A program made the translations under genes and the position numbers. A DNA stretch of 64,000 nt from Miltoncostaea sp963771025. GTDB lineage: Bacteria; Actinomycetota; Thermoleophilia; Miltoncostaeales; Miltoncostaeaceae. Positions within the stretch are counted from its first letter, which is position 1, and each line of letters begins with the position of its first letter. Of this stretch, positions 8,138 to 15,849 are shown piece by piece. Where the stretch lies: NCBI GenBank assembly GCA_963771025.1, contig CAVYRL010000008.1, positions 248,001 to 312,000 of the forward strand, read 5' to 3'. The notes under the pieces were generated by a model that was not told the origin of the DNA, searched no databases, and worked only from the letters and a program-made list of their open reading frames with translations.

Positions 8138-8520
8138 CTCGGAGCCTTTCCGAGCCCGGGGTGGACTTTGAGCGTTTGCGTCGCGGTGCGGAGAGGACTG
8201 GTGATGTGCGCCGTGGGGCATGTGCATTCGGCGCGTATGGCCTTTCGGCCGACGGGCCTTGCACAGCCGGCCGCGGGCCGGCTGGCCCCCAGGGGCGATG
8301 GGGCTACCCGGAAGGAAGGCCTGGCTCCGAGGTCGCCCGCCTCCGGCGGGCCACCGATCGCCAATCCGCCCGGCCAGGGCGGATTGGCCGCGTCCATGCC
8401 GGCCCGCAAGAGGCCGGCTTCGACGCGTGAGGGACAAGCGCGGCGACAGAGGAACATGAACTCAAAGGAGGCGTTCCGAACTCGGAAACCTCAGAGCTCC
8501 GAACGCCCTGAGCTCTGAGG
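8138..8520. other. densely folded intergenic region (six inverted repeats)
   Basis: This 400-nt gap between the cupin gene and leuD, which converge on it, has no convincing gene on either strand. It holds perfect inverted repeats at 8138-8143/8149-8154 (6 bp), 8264-8272/8276-8284 (9 bp), 8335-8341/8345-8351 (7 bp), 8360-8370/8378-8388 (11 bp), 8398-8404/8412-8418 (7 bp) and 8489-8499/8510-8520 (11 bp). The first and last could act as terminators of the two facing genes. The middle four need another explanation: a structured ncRNA or a cluster of palindromic repeats. I could not match it to RNase P RNA, tmRNA, 6S RNA or a riboswitch class that I know. Confidence 0.6.
8489..8520. terminator. 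11-bp hairpin, probable terminator after leuD
   Basis: CCTCAGAGCTC (8489-8499) and GAGCTCTGAGG (8510-8520) pair perfectly with a 10-nt loop, 12 nt beyond the leuD stop. There is no U-run, as is common for GC-rich actinobacterial terminators. The loop also contains GAACGCC, which can pair instead with GGCGTTC at 8470-8476, so two alternative folds exist. Confidence 0.6.
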
Positions 8521-8531
8521 GGTTTCCCGGG

Positions 8532-9131
8532 CTATCTGAAAGGAGTCGTCACCGGTCCGTTCCGCTCGCGCCCTTCCTCGTACTTCGAGATCTCCTCCTC
8601 CTGAAGCAACGAGAGAGCGATGTCGTCCCAGCCGTTCAGCAGTCGCTGTTTGATGCCGGGCTCGATGGCGAAGGGGATCTCGTGGCCCTCCGAGGTCTCG
8701 ACCAGCTGGAGCTCGAGATCCACCGAGGCCGTGATGCCGGGGGTGGCGATCGCCAGGTGGATGAGATCGTGGACCTCATCCTCGGGCAGTGTCACCGGCA
8801 GCAGCCCGATCTTGGTGCAGTTTGTGCGGAAGATGTCCGCGAAGCTCGGCGCGATGACGGTGCGGAAGCCGTGGTCCTGGAGGGCCCAGGGCGCGTGCTC
8901 GCGCGATGAGCCGCAGCCGAAATTGCGCCCTGCCACCAGGATCGGCGAGCCGGCGTACTCGGGGCGATCGAGGGGGAAGCCCTCCTCGCCCCGCCAGTCC
9001 CAGAAGAGGAACTCGCCGAAGCCCGTGCGCTCGATGCGCTTGAGGAACTGCTTGGGGATGATCTGGTCCGTGTCGACGTCGGCACGGTCGAGCGGGCAGA
9101 CCACACCCTCGATGCGCGTCACCGGCTCCAT
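8532..9131 (-). CDS. leuD: 3-isopropylmalate dehydratase small subunit
   Basis: Swivelling-domain subunit that pairs with LeuC to isomerise 2- to 3-isopropylmalate. It is 199 aa, the normal size for LeuD. CPLDRADVDTDQIIPKQFLK is the family start, and GRNFGCGSSREHAPWALQD forms the substrate-binding swivel. ATG at 9129-9131 shares a base with the leuC stop (TGATG), so it is coupled to leuC and presumably made in equal amount. It is the last gene of leuA-leuC-leuD, and the 11-bp hairpin beyond its TAG stop is the likely transcript end. Confidence 0.97.
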   Translation of the reverse strand: MEPVTRIEGVVCPLDRADVDTDQIIPKQFLKRIERTGFGEFLFWDWRGEEGFPLDRPEYAGSPILVAGRNFGCGSSREHAPWALQDHGFRTVIAPSFADIFRTNCTKIGLLPVTLPEDEVHDLIHLAIATPGITASVDLELQLVETSEGHEIPFAIEPGIKQRLLNGWDDIALSLLQEEEISKYEEGRERNGPVTTPFR

Positions 9132-10546
9132 CAGCCCACCTCCGCCAGATCGGTCTCCAGCGAGCGCACGTCCACCAGGTGGCCGGTGACGGCCGCGGCG
9201 GCGGCCATCGGCGGACTGACCAGGTGGGTGCGGCCGCCCTTGCCCTGCCGCCCCTCGAAGTTGCGGTTGCTCGTCGAGGCGCACCGCTCCCCCGGCTCGA
9301 GCACGTCGTCGTTCATGGCGAGACACATCGAGCATCCCGCGTCGCGCCACTCGAAGCCCGCCGCGCGGAAGACCTCGTCCAGGCCCTCGGCCTCGGCTTC
9401 GGCCTTCACCTGCATGGAACCGGGCACCACCATCGCCCGGACCCCGTCGGCCACCTTGCGCCCGCGGAGGACGGAGGCGGCGGCGCGCAGGTCGGGCAGG
9501 CGCCCGTTGGTGCACGAGCCGATGAACACCGCGTCGATGGCGATGTCCTCGATGGCCTCGCCGCCGCGGAGGCCCATGTAGTCGAGCGCGCGACGCACCG
9601 AGTCGGGGTCGTGGCCGTCGTCGTCCTCGGGGGTCGGAATGCGGCCCGTGATCGGGGCGACCATGCCGGGGTGCGTGCCCCAGGTGACCTGGGGGGCGAG
9701 AGAGGCGGCGTCGATGACCTCCTCGTGGTCGAAGACCGCGTCGGCGTCGCTGGTCATCGCCCGCCACTCCTCGATCGCGGCGTCGAGGTCGGCCGGCGCG
9801 CCGGGACGGCCCGCGAACCAGGCGAACGTCGTCTCGTCCGGCGCGACCATGCCGGCGCGCGCGCCCCACTCGATGGACATGTTGCACACGGTCATGCGCC
9901 CCTCCATCGAGAGCGCGCGGATCGCCGACCCTGCGTACTCGACCACGTGCCCGGCGGCACCGGAGACCCCGAGGGCGCCGATGGTGCCGAGGATCAGGTC
10001 CTTGGCGCCCACTCCGACGCCCGGCTGGCCCTCGATGTTGACGCGCATGGTGCGAGCCTTGGCCTGCGGCAGCGTCTGCGTGGCGAGCACGTGCTCGACC
10101 TCGCTGGTGCCGATGCCGAAGGCCAGCGCCCCGAAGGCCCCGTGGGTGGAGGTGTGACTGTCGCCGCAGACGATGGTCATGCCGGGCTGGGTGATCCCGA
10201 GCTCGGGACCGATGATGTGGACGATGCCCTGGCGCGCGCTGCGCAGCGAGAACAACGGGATGTCGAACTCCGCGCAGTTGCGCTCCAGCGCCTCGACCTG
10301 TGCCCGCGAGAGCGGGTCCACGATGCCGGCGGCCCGGCCGATGGTCGGCACGTTGTGATCGACCGTGGCGAGGGTCCGGTCGGGGCGGCGCACGCGCCGT
10401 CCGGCAAGCCGGAGGCCGTCGAACGCCTGGGGCGAGGTCACCTCGTGCACCAGGTGCAGGTCCACGTAGAGCAGGGCCTGCTGGCCGCGGGCCTCGGGCA
10501 CGACCTCGTGGGCCTCCCAGATCTTCTCGTACAGCGTCGTGCCCAT
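9131..10546 (-). CDS. leuC: 3-isopropylmalate dehydratase large subunit
   Basis: Aconitase-family subunit with a [4Fe-4S] cluster. It is 471 aa from ATG 10546. Cluster ligands are expected in IGSCTNGR and in CSMCLAMN; VCGDSHTSTHGAFGALAFGIG and FEGRQGKGGRTHLVSP are further family blocks. A GTG at 10555, overlapping the leuA stop, would add three residues, but the G-run spacing suits ATG 10546 better. The start lies within 2 nt of the leuA stop, so all three leu genes are coupled and controlled by the leuA leader. Confidence 0.97.
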   Translation of the reverse strand: MGTTLYEKIWEAHEVVPEARGQQALLYVDLHLVHEVTSPQAFDGLRLAGRRVRRPDRTLATVDHNVPTIGRAAGIVDPLSRAQVEALERNCAEFDIPLFSLRSARQGIVHIIGPELGITQPGMTIVCGDSHTSTHGAFGALAFGIGTSEVEHVLATQTLPQAKARTMRVNIEGQPGVGVGAKDLILGTIGALGVSGAAGHVVEYAGSAIRALSMEGRMTVCNMSIEWGARAGMVAPDETTFAWFAGRPGAPADLDAAIEEWRAMTSDADAVFDHEEVIDAASLAPQVTWGTHPGMVAPITGRIPTPEDDDGHDPDSVRRALDYMGLRGGEAIEDIAIDAVFIGSCTNGRLPDLRAAASVLRGRKVADGVRAMVVPGSMQVKAEAEAEGLDEVFRAAGFEWRDAGCSMCLAMNDDVLEPGERCASTSNRNFEGRQGKGGRTHLVSPPMAAAAAVTGHLVDVRSLETDLAEVG

Positions 10547-10547
10547 C

Positions 10548-12134
10548 TCACACACCCCCCGCCGCGACGCGCTCGCCGTGCTCGGCGTGGCGGCTTGCGT
10601 TGACTGCCCTCACATAGGCGATGGCGCTCGCCTCCATCACATCCGTGGACACCGACTGCCCGGCGAACCGCCGGCCTCCGATCTCGCACACCACGCGCGC
10701 CTCGCCCAGCGCGTCCTTGCCGCTCGTGACCGACGTGACGTGGTACTCGAGCAGGATGCCCGACGTGCCCACGGCCGCGTCGATCGCCTTCATCACCGCG
10801 TCCACCGGCCCGTCGCCGACGGCCTCGGCCTCGTGGACACCCCCTTCGGGGTCGCTCACGGACACCGTGGCGCGCGGCTCGTCGCCGATGCCCCCGGAGA
10901 ATCGCAGACCGTCGAGCCGGTAGCCCTCCCCCGAGCCCTCGACGCGCATCTCGTCCGAGACGATCGCCTCGAGGTCGGACGCGGAGATGCGCCCCTTGCG
11001 GTCGGCGACGTCCTTGAAGCGGGCGAACGCCTGGTCCAGCTCGCCGCGGTCCAGCTCGTAGCCCAGCTCCTCCAGGGCATTGCGCAGCGCGTGGCGGCCG
11101 GAGTGCTTGCCCAGCACGATCTCGCTCTGCGTGAGCCCCACCGAGGCGACGTCCATGATCTCGTAGGTCAGCGGGTTGCTCAGCATCCCGTGCTGGTGGA
11201 TGCCGGCCTCATGCGCGAAGGCGTTGCGGCCCACGATCGCCTTGTTGGGCTGCACCGGGTAACCGACCATCCGGCTCACCAGCCGGCTGGTGCGGGTGAT
11301 CTCGGGAGTCACGACGCCCGACCACAGGCCGCCGAGCGCGTCGGCGCGAGTGCGGAGGATCATCGCGACCTCCTCCAGGCTGGCGTTGCCCGCGCGCTCA
11401 CCGATGCCGTTGATGCACCCCTCCACCTGACGGGCGCCCACCTGGACGCCGGCCAGCGAGTTGGCGACCGCCAGGCCGAGGTCGTTGTGGCAGTGCACCG
11501 AGACGATCGCGTCCCGCAGCTGCGGCAGCCGCTCGTAGAGCTCGAGCAGGAAGCCCTGGAACTCGGTGGGCATCGTGTACCCGACCGTGTCCGGGATGTT
11601 GATGGTGGTCGCGCCCTCCTCAAGCGCCGCCGCGATCACCTCGGCCACGAAGCCGCGATCCGATCGCGTGGCGTCCTCGCACGAGAACTCGACGTCCTCC
11701 ACCAGGCTGCGCGCCAGACGCACGGCACCCACCGTGGCCGCAAGCACCTGGTCGCGCTCCATCCTCAGCTTGTACTGCATGTGGATGTCGCTCGTGGCGA
11801 TGAACGTGTGGATGCGGGGGCGCTCGGCGGCGCGCACGGCGTCGCCGGCCACGCTCACATCCTTCTCGTTCGCGCGCGAGAGGGCCGCCACGATCACACC
11901 CGAGACCTCCTGGGCCACCGCGCTCGTGGCCTCGAAGTCGCCGGGCGACGAGATCGGGAAGCCCGCCTCGATGACGTCCACCCCGAGGCGCGCGAGCTGC
12001 AGACCGATCTCGACCTTTTCGCGTGTGTTGAGGTGGATGCCGGGCGATTGCTCGCCGTCGCGCAGCGTGGTGTCGAAGATGGTGACCCGCTTGGCGGGGT
12101 CCTGACGGGTCTCTGCCTGCTCGTCTGCGGTCAC
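10548..12134 (-). CDS. leuA: 2-isopropylmalate synthase
   Basis: First committed step of leucine synthesis: acetyl-CoA plus 2-ketoisovalerate. It is 528 aa. The catalytic barrel has VTIFDTTLRDGEQSPG and VSVHCHNDLGLAVANS (metal ligands), and the C-terminal LeuA dimer domain (leucine feedback site) ends in VMEASAIAYVRAVNAS. GTG at 12132-12134 is chosen because a GAGGAG box lies 9 nt upstream; a longer open frame to 12185 runs into the leader hairpins. The 5' region holds a leucine-rich leader ORF and two GC-rich hairpins, so expression is probably attenuated by leucine supply, and the enzyme by feedback. Confidence 0.97.
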   Translation of the reverse strand: MTADEQAETRQDPAKRVTIFDTTLRDGEQSPGIHLNTREKVEIGLQLARLGVDVIEAGFPISSPGDFEATSAVAQEVSGVIVAALSRANEKDVSVAGDAVRAAERPRIHTFIATSDIHMQYKLRMERDQVLAATVGAVRLARSLVEDVEFSCEDATRSDRGFVAEVIAAALEEGATTINIPDTVGYTMPTEFQGFLLELYERLPQLRDAIVSVHCHNDLGLAVANSLAGVQVGARQVEGCINGIGERAGNASLEEVAMILRTRADALGGLWSGVVTPEITRTSRLVSRMVGYPVQPNKAIVGRNAFAHEAGIHQHGMLSNPLTYEIMDVASVGLTQSEIVLGKHSGRHALRNALEELGYELDRGELDQAFARFKDVADRKGRISASDLEAIVSDEMRVEGSGEGYRLDGLRFSGGIGDEPRATVSVSDPEGGVHEAEAVGDGPVDAVMKAIDAAVGTSGILLEYHVTSVTSGKDALGEARVVCEIGGRRFAGQSVSTDVMEASAIAYVRAVNASRHAEHGERVAAGGV

Positions 12135-12174
12135 GACTAGATGCTCCTCGCGAGTGGGGCTTCGGGGCGATCGG

Positions 12175-12191
12175 GCCCGGCACATCCGGGC
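12175..12191 (-). other. second hairpin in the leuA leader
   Basis: GCCCGG (12175-12180) and CCGGGC (12186-12191) pair around a 5-nt loop between the attenuator-type hairpin and leuA. It may take part in alternative pairing or simply structure the leader near the leuA ribosome site. Confidence 0.4.
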
Positions 12192-12206
12192 GTGGGTGTC
12201 GGCAAG

Positions 12207-12224
12207 CTCCCCCTACCGGGGGAG
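12207..12224 (-). terminator. putative attenuator hairpin before leuA
   Basis: CTCCCCC (12207-12213) pairs with GGGGGAG (12218-12224) around a TACC loop. The stop codon of the leader ORF (12213-12215) lies in this hairpin, so a ribosome finishing the leader would cover it. There is no U-run. An overlapping GCTCC/GGAGC pairing (12206-12210 with 12224-12228) is a possible alternative register. Confidence 0.55.
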
Positions 12225-12287
12225 GAGCCCACGAAGCGCCAGGAGGTCGCGCGGAGACAGAGTGGTGTGCGCGGCGACCAAGAGCAT
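12213..12287 (-). CDS. leucine-rich leader peptide of the leuACD operon
   Basis: A 24-residue ORF (75 nt) ending in TAG. It begins MLLVAAHTTLSPRD and ends LLALRGLLPR. Eight of 24 residues are leucine, in three clusters (LL, LLAL, LL). The last Leu codons lie directly in and before the GC-rich hairpin that precedes leuA. This is the expected layout of ribosome-mediated attenuation: stalling at Leu codons when leucyl-tRNA is short would prevent the hairpin from stopping transcription. It has no ribosome site. Instead a -10 box lies 7 nt before its ATG, so it is probably the leaderless first ORF of the mRNA. Leucine leader peptides before leuA are known in other actinobacteria, but this sequence I do not recognise. 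Confidence 0.72.
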   Translation of the reverse strand: MLLVAAHTTLSPRDLLALRGLLPR

Positions 12288-12294
12288 GAGGCCG

Positions 12295-12323
12295 AGGATA
12301 CAAGCGCGCCCCATGCCGGGCAA
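12295..12323 (-). promoter_or_regulatory. promoter of the leuACD operon (TTGCCC-17-TATCCT)
   Basis: On the minus strand TTGCCC (12323-12318) and TATCCT (12300-12295) are separated by exactly 17 nt, a near-ideal housekeeping-sigma promoter. Seven nt separate the -10 box from the leader ATG at 12287, placing the transcript start at or next to that A. Confidence 0.7.
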
Positions 12324-12372
12324 ACCGGGCGCCGCGTTGACGGCGGCGGGGGCATGGACGAGAGTCGGTGCC

Positions 12373-13170
12373 GTGGGCCGGATCTCATCCCGCCACCGCA
12401 TCACGGCCCTCGCGGCCGCCGCCGTCGCGACGGGGCTGGCTGCGCCGGCAAGCGGCATGGGCGCCCTCACGGCGACCGGCGTCACGCTGGCCGGACGCCC
12501 GGCCTACGAGCAGGTGGTCGTGACGTTCGGCGGCGGAACGCTCTCGGGCCTGGAGCGCCAGGTCAACGCCCTGGATCCCGACCCCGGCGACGGCCGCGCC
12601 GTGGTGCGGGTGAACGGCCGGGGCATCACCGCGGCCCCGACCTCGGCGGCGAGGGCCGGCGCGCGCGCTCGACTCGCCCGGCGCCCGGGCAACATACTGG
12701 TGCTGTTGGATGCGCCATCCCGGCGGTTCTCGTTCGTCTCGTACGGGGTCGACGGCTCCCGTCGCCACCTGGTCATCCGCCTCTGGCGCGCCACGGTGTC
12801 GCCCGCGGCGCGCATCCTCGACGACGGCTGCCTGCGTCTCACCCGATGGAGCGGCCGGATCGGCGCAACGGTGAAGGGCCTCGAGCGGACGCCGCTCTTC
12901 GAGCACTCGCTGGTGGTGTCGCTGCGCCAGGCCGACGGCGGTCCGGACACCCTGTTCGAGAGGCCCGTCACCGCCGCGGGGGGAACCCTCCGACCCGACG
13001 TCTCCGGCTATTCACGACCGGGGCATTGGGACGTGAAGCTCAACTTCTCGCTTGCGCCGTCCCTCGAGGCCGGGCCGGCCCTACCGGCGATGCTGCAGGC
13101 GTGGTCCGCCTCGGCGAAGGACGGCTCGCTGGAGTGCCTGGTCCAGACGCCGGTGGTCATCCGGCCCTAG
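12373..13170 (+). CDS. secreted protein with AMIN-like and Gmad2-like domains
   Basis: About 265 aa from GTG 12373. The N-terminus (RHRITALAAAAVATGLAAPA) is a signal peptide. Residues of roughly 40-180 resemble AMIN-like domains of actinobacterial secreted and lipoproteins (AYEQVVVTFGGGT, a beta-sandwich region). The C-terminal 75 residues (LFERPVTAAGGTLRPDVSGY onward) resemble the immunoglobulin-like Gmad2 domain of GerM-type proteins. The role is probably structural at the cell surface. The start is uncertain: ATG 12313 is also in frame but gives a long n-region. The gene faces serA and diverges from leuA; its 5' end lies beside the leuA promoter. Confidence 0.65.
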   Translation: MGRISSRHRITALAAAAVATGLAAPASGMGALTATGVTLAGRPAYEQVVVTFGGGTLSGLERQVNALDPDPGDGRAVVRVNGRGITAAPTSAARAGARARLARRPGNILVLLDAPSRRFSFVSYGVDGSRRHLVIRLWRATVSPAARILDDGCLRLTRWSGRIGATVKGLERTPLFEHSLVVSLRQADGGPDTLFERPVTAAGGTLRPDVSGYSRPGHWDVKLNFSLAPSLEAGPALPAMLQAWSASAKDGSLECLVQTPVVIRP

Positions 13171-13189
13171 GAGGCCCCTCTCGGAGCGA

Positions 13190-14803
13190 CTAGTGGACGT
13201 CCAGGTTGGCGAACCAGACGTGCTCGAAGCCGTCAACCCGCGCGAGCTCGTCGGCCGCCTCCCTGGGCACCGGCGAGTCCACCGTCACGGCCATCACGGC
13301 GCCACCCTCGCTGCGCGAACGTGAGACGGCCATCGAGGCGATGTTGACGTGGGCCTTGCCCAGGATGGTGCCGACGCGGCCGATCTGTCCCGGGACGTCC
13401 AGGTTGCGGATGATCCCGAGGTGCTGGGCCAGCTCGATGTCGATGTCCTCGCCGAACACCTCGACCAGCCGCGGGCGTGATGTGGTGCCCGTCGTGGTCC
13501 CGCCGGCGCTGACCCCGCCGGCGGCCGTGAGCGTGAGGCGGTTGGTGTAGTCGCGCGTCCGCGGAGTGGTGGTCTCGGTCCACTGGATGCCGCGCTCGGC
13601 CGCGAGGGAGGGCGCGTTGACCACGTTGACCGGCTCCTCCACGTGGCCGTCGAGGATCCCGGCAAGCACGGCCGAGGTCAGGAGGCGGGTGTCCAGGTTG
13701 GCGAGCTCGCCCTCGTAGGCGATCTGCACGGGTGACGGTCCGCCGCCGCTCAGCACCGTGATCAGCTGGCCGAGTTGGCGCGCGAGGGGCACGAACGGGC
13801 CGAGCACCGCCAGGGCCTCGGGACCGACGGACGGGATGTTGACCGCGGAGGTGACGACACCACCGGTGAGGGCCGCCGCGACCTGCTCGGCCACCACGAC
13901 GCCGGCGCGATCCTGGGCCTCCTCGGTCGAGGCGCCCAGGTGCGGCGTGACGACCACGCCGGGAAGCCCGAACAGCGGGCTCTCCGTGGTCGGCTCCTGC
14001 GGGAAGACGTCGATGGCCGCCCCGCCGAGGTGACCGGAGGTGAGGGCCTCGACGAGGGCGTCCGTGTCGACCACGTCGCCGCGCGCCGCGTTGATCAGGC
14101 GCGCCCCCTTCTTCATGGCGGCGAACGCAGCGGTGCCCACGAACCCGCGGGTCTCGGGCGTGGAGGCCAGGTGCAGCGTGATGAAGTCGCTGACCGCGTA
14201 GAGGTCCTCGGGCGTGTCGGCCTTCTCCACCCCGAGCTCGCGGTAGCGCCCCTCGGCCACCAGGGGGTCGTAGGCGACGACGTTCATGCCGAGGCCCTTG
14301 GCGCGCTCGGCCACCATCTGCCCGATGCGTCCGAACCCGACGACGCCGAGCGTCTTGCCGGTGACCTCGATGCCGCCGAACTTGGAGCGCTCCCACTTTC
14401 CCTGCACCAGGCTCGCGTGGGCCTGGGGTATGTTGCGCGCCTGTGACACGAGCAGCGCGATCGCGTGCTCGGCCGCGGAGAGCGAGTTGGAGCCCGCCGC
14501 GTTGCAGACCACGATTCCGCGACGTGTCGCGGCCGCGACGTCCACGTTGTCGACGCCGGTGCCGGCCCGGCCGACGACCTTGAGCCGGTCGGCGCGGGCG
14601 ATCAGGTCGGCGGTCACCTTGGTCGCGCTGCGGACGACGATCGCGTCGTACGCGGAGATGCGGTCGGCGATCTCGTCCTTGGTCCAGTCCAGACCGAGGT
14701 CGACGGTGAAGAGCCCGGACAGGTGGGCGACGCCCGCGTCGGCGATCTTCTCGCATATGAGGACCCGCAGATCGGCCCGCGCGAGGGTGGCGGTGGGGGT
14801 CAG
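13190..14803 (-). CDS. serA: D-3-phosphoglycerate dehydrogenase, apparently with a CTG start
   Basis: First step of serine synthesis. The 537-aa frame has the whole long-form SerA: substrate domain (LRVLICEKIADAGVAHLSG), NAD domain (VVGFGRIGQMVAERAKGLG), catalytic Arg/Glu/His regions (NAARGDVVDTDAL, VVTPHLGAST), an ASB domain and a C-terminal ACT domain (GTILGKAHVNIASMAVS). No ATG, GTG or TTG occurs in frame before GTG 14617, which would delete about 60 residues of the substrate domain. CTG at 14801-14803, one nt after the ilvC stop and 7 nt after a GGAG box, gives the right length (M. tuberculosis SerA1 is 528 aa). It is the third gene of ilvN-ilvC-serA. Confidence 0.9.
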   Translation of the reverse strand: MTPTATLARADLRVLICEKIADAGVAHLSGLFTVDLGLDWTKDEIADRISAYDAIVVRSATKVTADLIARADRLKVVGRAGTGVDNVDVAAATRRGIVVCNAAGSNSLSAAEHAIALLVSQARNIPQAHASLVQGKWERSKFGGIEVTGKTLGVVGFGRIGQMVAERAKGLGMNVVAYDPLVAEGRYRELGVEKADTPEDLYAVSDFITLHLASTPETRGFVGTAAFAAMKKGARLINAARGDVVDTDALVEALTSGHLGGAAIDVFPQEPTTESPLFGLPGVVVTPHLGASTEEAQDRAGVVVAEQVAAALTGGVVTSAVNIPSVGPEALAVLGPFVPLARQLGQLITVLSGGGPSPVQIAYEGELANLDTRLLTSAVLAGILDGHVEEPVNVVNAPSLAAERGIQWTETTTPRTRDYTNRLTLTAAGGVSAGGTTTGTTSRPRLVEVFGEDIDIELAQHLGIIRNLDVPGQIGRVGTILGKAHVNIASMAVSRSRSEGGAVMAVTVDSPVPREAADELARVDGFEHVWFANLDVH

Positions 14804-14804
14804 C

Positions 14805-15800
14805 TCAGAACTCCGTGTCGATCCAGGACATCATCCCGCGGAGCCGCTTGCCGACCTCTTCGATCGGGTGCGCGGCGTCGCGGCGGGCGATGGCGTTGAA
14901 CTGCGGGCGGCCGACCTGGTTCTCGGTGAGCCACTCCTTGGCGAACTGCCCGTTCTGGATCTCGGCGAGGATCTTCTTCATCTCCGCGCGGGTCTCGTCG
15001 GTGATGATCCGCCGGCCGCGCGTGAGGTCGCCGTACTCGGCCGTGTTGGAGATCGAGTACCGCATGCCGCTGATGCCCTTCTCATAGATCAGGTCCACGA
15101 TCAGCTTCAGCTCGTGCAGGCATTCGAAGTACGCGAGCTCGGGGTTGTAGCCCGCCTCGGTGAGCGTGTCGAAGCCCGCTCGGACCAGCTCGCTGAGCCC
15201 GCCGCAGAGCACCACCTGCTCGCCGAACAGGTCGGTCTCGGTCTCGTCTCCGAAGGTGGTCTCGATGACGCCGGCGCGCGTGCAGCCGATGCCCTTGGCA
15301 TAGGCGAGAGCGGTGGCCCTGGCGTTGCCCGACGCGTCCTGGGCCACCGCCACGAGGCCCGGCGTGCCAGCCCCTTCGGCGAAGGTGCGGCGCACCAGGT
15401 GACCCGGGCCCTTGGGGGCGCACATGATCACATCGACGCCCTTCGGCGGCACGATCTGGCCGAAGTGGATCGCGAAGCCGTGGGCGAACAGGAGCGTGTC
15501 GCCGTCCTTCAGGCCCGGGGCGATGTCCGAGACGAACAAGGCCGCCTGCGTCTCGTCCGGCGCGAGGATCATCACCAGGTCGCCCTTCGCGGCGGCCTCT
15601 GCCGGCGAGAGCACCTCGAGGCCCTCCTCACGGGCCGCCGCCACGGACGCCGACGACGGTCGCAGCCCCACGACCACGGACACGCCGGAGTCGCGGAGGT
15701 TGAGGGCGTGGGCGTGGCCCTGGCTGCCGTACCCGATGACCGCGACGGTCGTGCCCGTCAGAAGGTCGAGGTCGGCGTCGTCGTCGTAGAACATCGGCAC
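14805..15800 (-). CDS. ilvC: ketol-acid reductoisomerase (class I)
   Basis: Isomerises and reduces acetolactate or acetohydroxybutyrate with NADPH and Mg2+, second common step of Val/Leu/Ile synthesis. It is 331 aa, the short class I form. VAVIGYGSQGHAHALNLRDS is the Rossmann loop, and the knotted C-terminal domain has the metal-binding FGDETETDLFGEQ and ECLHELKLIVDLIYE. Starts at GTG 15800 (GGAG 8 nt upstream) or ATG 15794 (MFYDDDADL). It follows ilvN after a 49-nt gap and runs directly into serA. Confidence 0.97.
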   Translation of the reverse strand: MPMFYDDDADLDLLTGTTVAVIGYGSQGHAHALNLRDSGVSVVVGLRPSSASVAAAREEGLEVLSPAEAAAKGDLVMILAPDETQAALFVSDIAPGLKDGDTLLFAHGFAIHFGQIVPPKGVDVIMCAPKGPGHLVRRTFAEGAGTPGLVAVAQDASGNARATALAYAKGIGCTRAGVIETTFGDETETDLFGEQVVLCGGLSELVRAGFDTLTEAGYNPELAYFECLHELKLIVDLIYEKGISGMRYSISNTAEYGDLTRGRRIITDETRAEMKKILAEIQNGQFAKEWLTENQVGRPQFNAIARRDAAHPIEEVGKRLRGMMSWIDTEF

Positions 15801-15849
15801 GGTGTGCGCTCCGGGGGCGGGGGTGTGGCGGACGCGAGCCCGGGTGGGC

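Noticed and set aside
8138..8520. RNase P RNA or tmRNA in the folded gap
   Set aside because: The conserved elements of RNase P RNA (the GAGGAAAGTCC region and the 3' ACAGAA region) and of tmRNA (tRNA-like ends) are not found on either strand.
12141..13193. Alternative 350-codon plus-strand frame over the AMIN-like gene
   Set aside because: Frame-shifted shadow, Arg/Gly/Pro-rich, without a signal peptide or domain; the other frame has both.
13190..14617. serA starting at GTG 14617
   Set aside because: It would remove about 60 residues of the conserved substrate domain that are clearly encoded upstream in the same frame.
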